Shown: one piece after another, positions 4,942-7,943 of the stretch
Position numbering within the stretch: the first letter of the stretch is position 1
Layout of the letters: every line of letters starts with the position of its first letter
NCBI GenBank assembly: GCA_002428455.1
Contig: DIWL01000015.1
Span: 26,831-34,773, forward strand
Length of the DNA: 7,943 nucleotides
Reading direction: 5' to 3'
Origin: Anaerolineaceae bacterium UBA6107
GTDB lineage: Bacteria > Chloroflexota > Anaerolineae > Anaerolineales > Anaerolineaceae
Program-made: the position numbers and the translations under genes
The notes under the pieces: generated by a model
What the model saw: only the letters and a program-made list of their open reading frames with translations
What the model was told of the DNA's origin: nothing
Databases searched by the model: none

Positions 4942-6408
4942 ATGACCCGAAAACTTATAACCGTTGCGCTCTTGCTCGTATTTGTCGCGTTATCTTTGTT
5001 TTCCAACGATGTTGCCGCTTATCTCGATCCAGCTGCACCTGATTTGAGTTTCTCAACTCTACAGGATGAGCCCAGGGTTCCGATCTACATCTTCTGGGGT
5101 GAAGGCTGTCCCCATTGTGCCAAAGCCAAACCGGTATTGGAAGATCTGGCAAAACAAAACCCCTCAGTCGCTTTGTATGAATTTGAGATCTACAACTCGG
5201 AGCAGAACCAGCAGCTGTTTGCCACCTTCGGAGAAGCGTATGGGTTTGAGCCGCGTTATGTCCCGACGATTATCGTGGGTGATACAGTCTGGGAGGGCTA
5301 CGCGGATGAGTTTGCGGCTGAGATCATTGCGAAGGTGGAAAGCTGCCTGGCAGAAGGTTGTGAGGATAAGGGCGCTCCGGTAATCGAAGGGAAGGGATAT
5401 ATTCCTTTTGGTGGAACCGGACCTGTGATCATAGAAAGCCCGACGCAAATCCCCACCGTGGTAACTCCTGAAGTAACGCCCGGAGATGACCCATCCGAAA
5501 ATCCGGGAACGACAAAATTGCCGTTATTTGGTGAAGTCGATTTCTCGAAAATAGGACTTTTTCTCAGTACCGCGTTAATCGCCTTTGTGGATGGTTTCAA
5601 TCCCTGCTCGATTTGGGTGCTGAGCATGCTGCTGGCGATCACCCTGCACACCGGTTCACGAAAAAAGGTGATCGTGATTGGACTTGTTTTCCTGACGGTT
5701 ACCGCCGCGATCTACGCGCTGTTCATCGCCGGCCTTTTCACCGTTTTGAAGGTGGTCAGCTTCATCGGCTGGATCCAGGTGGTGGTTGCATTGGTGGCGT
5801 TATTCTTCGGTATTATCAATATCAAGGATTACTTCTTTTACAAAGAAGGAGTCTCTTTCACCATTTCTGATGACAAAAAGCCGGGCATCTACCAGCGTAT
5901 GCGCAAGGTGCTGGACGCCGGGGATTCTTGGTGGGGGCTGATCGGCGGCACGATCGTGCTGGCGGCAGGCGTTTCGCTGGTGGAATTCTCCTGCACAGCG
6001 GGTTTCCCGGTATTGTGGACGAACCTCGTCTCGGCGCAGCAGGTGACTGCGGTCACTTTTGTGCTGCTTCTGGTACTCTACATGGTCATCTATCAACTGG
6101 ATGAACTGGGAATTTTTCTGGTGGCGACGTTCACCCTGAAATCCTCACGGCTTGAGGAAAAGCATGGGCGTATCCTCAAGTTGATCGGCGGTGTGCTGAT
6201 GCTTACCCTGGCGATCGTCATGCTGGTGAATCCTGAACTGATGAGTGACATTGGCAAATCGTTGATCGTATTTGCCATCGCTTTCGGGGTCACCTTGCTC
6301 ATCCTGCTTGTGCACCGGGTGATCCTGCCGAAAATGGGCATTCGTGTTGGCACAGAGTATTCCAAGAGAGCAACTGCCAAAAAACGTGTGAAATCGCGTC
6401 ACCATTAA
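4942..6408 (+). CDS. Exported thioredoxin-like domain fused to a DsbD/CcdA-like membrane thiol-electron transporter
   Basis: The 488-residue protein starts with a signal sequence or anchor (residues 1-26, ending DVAA). A thioredoxin/glutaredoxin-like domain (about 45-135) follows, with CPHC (C56, C59) and a likely cis-proline in YVPT (P108). A second Cys pair, CLAEGC (C135, C140), comes next. A Pro/Thr-rich linker (about 160-198) leads to a polytopic membrane domain of roughly six to eight segments (about 203-461). That domain has GFNPCSIWVL (C222) and EFSCTAGFPV (C351), resembling the paired membrane cysteines of DsbD/CcdA. The tail after 470 is Lys/Arg-rich and probably cytoplasmic. DsbD/CcdA proteins carry reducing power from cytoplasmic thioredoxin across the membrane, so the fused outer domain would be the recipient (inference). 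I chose ATG at 4942 because a signal sequence begins there; GGAG lies 14 bases upstream. The frame is open back to 4831, but that extension is not signal-like. A role in cytochrome c or protein disulfide maintenance cannot be told apart from sequence. Confidence 0.8.
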   Translation: MTRKLITVALLLVFVALSLFSNDVAAYLDPAAPDLSFSTLQDEPRVPIYIFWGEGCPHCAKAKPVLEDLAKQNPSVALYEFEIYNSEQNQQLFATFGEAYGFEPRYVPTIIVGDTVWEGYADEFAAEIIAKVESCLAEGCEDKGAPVIEGKGYIPFGGTGPVIIESPTQIPTVVTPEVTPGDDPSENPGTTKLPLFGEVDFSKIGLFLSTALIAFVDGFNPCSIWVLSMLLAITLHTGSRKKVIVIGLVFLTVTAAIYALFIAGLFTVLKVVSFIGWIQVVVALVALFFGIINIKDYFFYKEGVSFTISDDKKPGIYQRMRKVLDAGDSWWGLIGGTIVLAAGVSLVEFSCTAGFPVLWTNLVSAQQVTAVTFVLLLVLYMVIYQLDELGIFLVATFTLKSSRLEEKHGRILKLIGGVLMLTLAIVMLVNPELMSDIGKSLIVFAIAFGVTLLILLVHRVILPKMGIRVGTEYSKRATAKKRVKSRHH

Positions 6409-6427
6409 TCATCGTCCAGATCTCAAT

Positions 6428-6460
6428 AATGGGTGAACAGATTCTATTCACCCATTTTAA
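6428..6460 (+). terminator. Intrinsic terminator after the thioredoxin-DsbD-type gene
   Basis: AATGGGTGAA and TTCACCCATT form a perfect 10-bp stem around a 9-base loop, followed by a short T run (TTTTAA when the stem end is included). It begins 20 bp past the stop codon and separates this gene from the ABC importer genes. Confidence 0.8.
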
Positions 6461-6484
6461 TACCTGCCTGATATTAATTATGGC

Positions 6485-6514
6485 TTGACAAAGCCTCCAT
6501 AAAAAATGCATAAT
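6485..6514 (+). promoter_or_regulatory. Strong sigma-70-type promoter for the ABC importer genes
   Basis: A perfect TTGACA (6485-6490) is followed after 18 bp by CATAAT (6509-6514), five of six matches to the -10 consensus. Transcription would start near 6521, leaving a leader of about 67 bases before the ATG at 6588. Confidence 0.8.
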
Positions 6515-6520
6515 AATCAC

Positions 6521-6564
6521 ACAGGAGTAGTTATTTCACCTGTCAGGGATATCAACGGATATCC
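6521..6564 (+). promoter_or_regulatory. Inverted repeats in the leader of the binding-protein gene
   Basis: GGATATC AACG GATATCC (6547-6564) is a perfect 7-bp inverted repeat with a 4-base loop. A shorter one, ACAGG (6521-6525) with CCTGT (6539-6543), spans the predicted transcription start. Either could be an operator or a 5' mRNA hairpin. They lie upstream of the ribosome site and do not block it. Confidence 0.45.
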
Positions 6565-6587
6565 GATATTTATTCCAGGAGGAGAAA

Positions 6588-7637
6588 ATGTCTATGAAAA
6601 AAGCAGGATTGTTGTTGGCGGTTCTGTTCATGGCAGTAACAGTTTTGTCTGCCTGCCAGACCGCTGCCCCGACTGAGGTTGCCGACACGGAGCTTAACGT
6701 GTTGTGCACCCCGCAGGAAGAGTGGTGCCAGGGGATGAAACAGGAGTTTGAAGCCAAGTATGGCATCACGGTCAATTACGTGCGCATGTCATCCGGCGAA
6801 GCCCTGGCCCGTGTGGAAGCAGAAAAGGATGCTCCGACCTTTGATATCTGGTGGGGCGGCCCGATCGACAGCTTTGTGTCTGCGAAAGAAAAAGGCCTGT
6901 TGGAGCGATACGATTCTCCGAATTACGGGAACATTCGCGAACCTGATCTGATGAAGGATGTAGATAATCAATGGGTTGGTGTTTACGTAGGTACGCTGGG
7001 CTTTGCTACCAACAAGGATTGGCTGGCAGCCCATCCGGATGCCAAGGCACCCACCTCGTGGGACGATCTGTTGAAACCCGAGTTCACCGGGCAGATCATG
7101 GTCGCGCATCCTTCCACATCAGGCACCTCCTATACCGCGATCGCCACGATCTTACAGATGCGCGGCGAGGAAGCCGGTTGGGAGTACATTCAAAAGTACG
7201 CAGGTCAGATCGCGCAGTTCACCAAGAGCGGTGCGGCACCGGCCAAGTTCGTCTGCCAGGGTGAGGCTGCAGTTGGGATCGTCTTCTCTCACGACATCGT
7301 GAACGAGATCGAGAACAACAGCTGCCCGTTGGAACTCACCTTCCCCGCTGAGGGCACCGGTTACGAGATCGGCGGCCAGGGGATCCTGAAAGGTGCCAAG
7401 CACATGCAGGCGGCTAAACTGTGGTTTGACTGGGCCATCTCACCCGAAGGACAGGCTCTGGGACCCAAGTACAACGCTTACCAGGCGCCGACTGTGAATG
7501 GTGTTGAGCTCTCCCACCCGGAATTGCTCGAGGTCAACCTGATCGATTATGACTTCATCTGGGCTGGTACGAACAAGACCGCCTTCGTAGATAAATTCAC
7601 CAATGAGATTGCGACTGCAGAAAATCTGAAGCAGTAA
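6588..7637 (+). CDS. ABC transporter solute-binding lipoprotein (iron/organophosphate-type, family 1)
   Basis: The 349-residue precursor has a short basic N-terminus, a hydrophobic stretch and the lipobox LSAC (20-23). It is therefore expected to be cleaved before C23, lipid-anchored and extracytoplasmic. The mature part follows the FbpA/AfuA/PhnS-like class of binding proteins: LNVLCTPQEEW at the start, SSGEALARVEAEKDAPTFDIWWGG (68-91), GFATNKDWL (138-146), a SWDDLLKPEFTGQI hinge segment (157-170), and PSTSGTSYTAI (175-185), which in relatives contacts an anionic ligand. No adjacent Tyr pair typical of ferric-iron binders is seen, so an organophosphate or other anion is at least as likely as iron. 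Four Cys in the mature part (C40, C47, C223, C246) could form two disulfides. AGGAGG lies five bases before the ATG at 6588; a second ATG two codons later is also possible. A permease gene follows, and the ATPase gene is presumably beyond the window. Confidence 0.87.
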   Translation: MSMKKAGLLLAVLFMAVTVLSACQTAAPTEVADTELNVLCTPQEEWCQGMKQEFEAKYGITVNYVRMSSGEALARVEAEKDAPTFDIWWGGPIDSFVSAKEKGLLERYDSPNYGNIREPDLMKDVDNQWVGVYVGTLGFATNKDWLAAHPDAKAPTSWDDLLKPEFTGQIMVAHPSTSGTSYTAIATILQMRGEEAGWEYIQKYAGQIAQFTKSGAAPAKFVCQGEAAVGIVFSHDIVNEIENNSCPLELTFPAEGTGYEIGGQGILKGAKHMQAAKLWFDWAISPEGQALGPKYNAYQAPTVNGVELSHPELLEVNLIDYDFIWAGTNKTAFVDKFTNEIATAENLKQ

Positions 7638-7649
7638 AAAAAGGAATTG

Positions 7650-7677
7650 ACACTGGGCGGCGTAAGCCGCCCAGTGT
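7650..7677 (+). ncRNA. Intercistronic mRNA hairpin between binding protein and permease genes
   Basis: ACACTGGGCGGC and GCCGCCCAGTGT form a perfect 12-bp stem closed by GTAA, a GNRA-type tetraloop. No T run follows, so it is not a standard intrinsic terminator. It begins 13 bp after the binding-protein stop codon and ends before the GGAGGAG ribosome site of the permease gene. Such hairpins commonly protect the upstream mRNA 3' end, giving more binding protein than permease; that role is inferred here. Confidence 0.75.
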
Positions 7678-7693
7678 GTATGGTTGGAGGAGC

Positions 7694-7943
7694 ATGCAGA
7701 CCCGATCAAAAGATTTCGAGCCGGCACCAAAAACTGCGTCAGGTCTTATCCGCCGCATCCGCGAATTTACGCTGATCGGCAGAGACCCGGTGCTGTTCAT
7801 GAGTTTGCTGTTGTCAGGTATTTTTATCGTGGTTTTTGTTGTTTTTCCCCTTTATAAATCGATCGTGGGTGGTTTTATTTCTAAAGAAGGGGCTTTTGAC
7901 CTGACGTATTTTGTCAGATACCTGGATAATTACTACGGACCGG
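7694..7943 (+). CDS. ABC transporter inner-membrane permease, N-terminal part (runs off right edge)
   Basis: The frame starts at ATG 7694, directly after a strong GGAGGAG ribosome site, and stays open for 83 codons to the window end. It encodes a charged cytoplasmic N-terminus (about 35 residues, MQTRSKDFEPAP...). A first membrane segment, VLFMSLLLSGIFIVVFVVFPLY (about 34-55), and a loop with KSIVGGFISKEGAFDLTYFVRYLDN follow. This layout is typical of the first segment of FbpB/AfuB/PhnU-like binding-protein-dependent permeases. Position right behind a solute-binding lipoprotein gene, with only 56 bp between, makes an importer operon very likely. The conserved EAA cytoplasmic loop that contacts the ATPase is not reached, so the subfamily cannot be settled. 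Confidence 0.85.
   Translation, partial: MQTRSKDFEPAPKTASGLIRRIREFTLIGRDPVLFMSLLLSGIFIVVFVVFPLYKSIVGGFISKEGAFDLTYFVRYLDNYYGP

Noticed and set aside
7646..7651. TTGACA just after the binding-protein gene as a -35 box for the permease gene.
   Set aside because: No -10-like hexamer lies at 15-19 bp, where the GC-rich hairpin sits instead.
1..7943. CRISPR array, insertion sequence, prophage, tRNA or integration site.
   Set aside because: No spaced repeat series, transposase motif, terminal inverted repeats or tRNA-like cloverleaf was seen. Genes are contiguous housekeeping and transport functions.

Overview
The window looks like ordinary bacterial chromosome: short gaps, overlapping or closely spaced genes, consensus-like sigma-70 promoters, purine-rich Shine-Dalgarno sites and moderately GC-rich coding sequence. 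There is no transposase, phage gene, tRNA, rRNA or CRISPR array. The gene mix would fit the Chloroflexota (Anaerolineae-like): a ROK kinase beside rplS, a thioredoxin-DsbD-type membrane fusion, and a lipoprotein binding protein of an iron/organophosphate-type ABC importer. This placement is an inference from protein flavour, not a sequence match.

Left half (1-3720, all minus strand). In transcription order the genes are rplS (ribosomal protein L19), a strong intrinsic terminator, a class I glutamine-amidotransferase-like hydrolase (peptidase C26 family), murI (glutamate racemase), a short homoserine dehydrogenase without an ACT domain, folK, and the first 53 codons of folP, which runs off the left edge. 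The five genes after the terminator are 9-25 bp apart or overlap, so they form a tight operon joining glutamate/peptidoglycan, aspartate-family amino acid and folate metabolism. Only about 25 bp separate the terminator from the operon's first start codon. The operon may therefore depend on partial readthrough from the rplS promoter.

Middle (3721-6408). A 190-bp divergent intergenic region carries the rplS promoter on the minus strand, a 13-bp direct repeat touching its -35 box, and an extended -10 promoter for a plus-strand ROK-family sugar kinase. Next, after 107 bp, is a 488-residue exported and membrane-embedded protein. It joins an extracytoplasmic thioredoxin/glutaredoxin-like CPHC domain to a DsbD/CcdA-like membrane domain, and an intrinsic terminator follows it.

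Right end (6461-7943). A near-consensus promoter, a leader rich in inverted repeats and a strong ribosome binding site precede an ABC-transporter solute-binding lipoprotein. A 12-bp perfect GC-rich hairpin with a GNRA loop then separates it from the truncated inner-membrane permease gene of the same importer.

I see no clearly new biological system here. The items most worth a second look are the thioredoxin-DsbD fusion, the operon start placed directly behind the rplS terminator, the repeat in the rplS/ROK divergent promoter region, and the structured RNA elements around the ABC importer genes.
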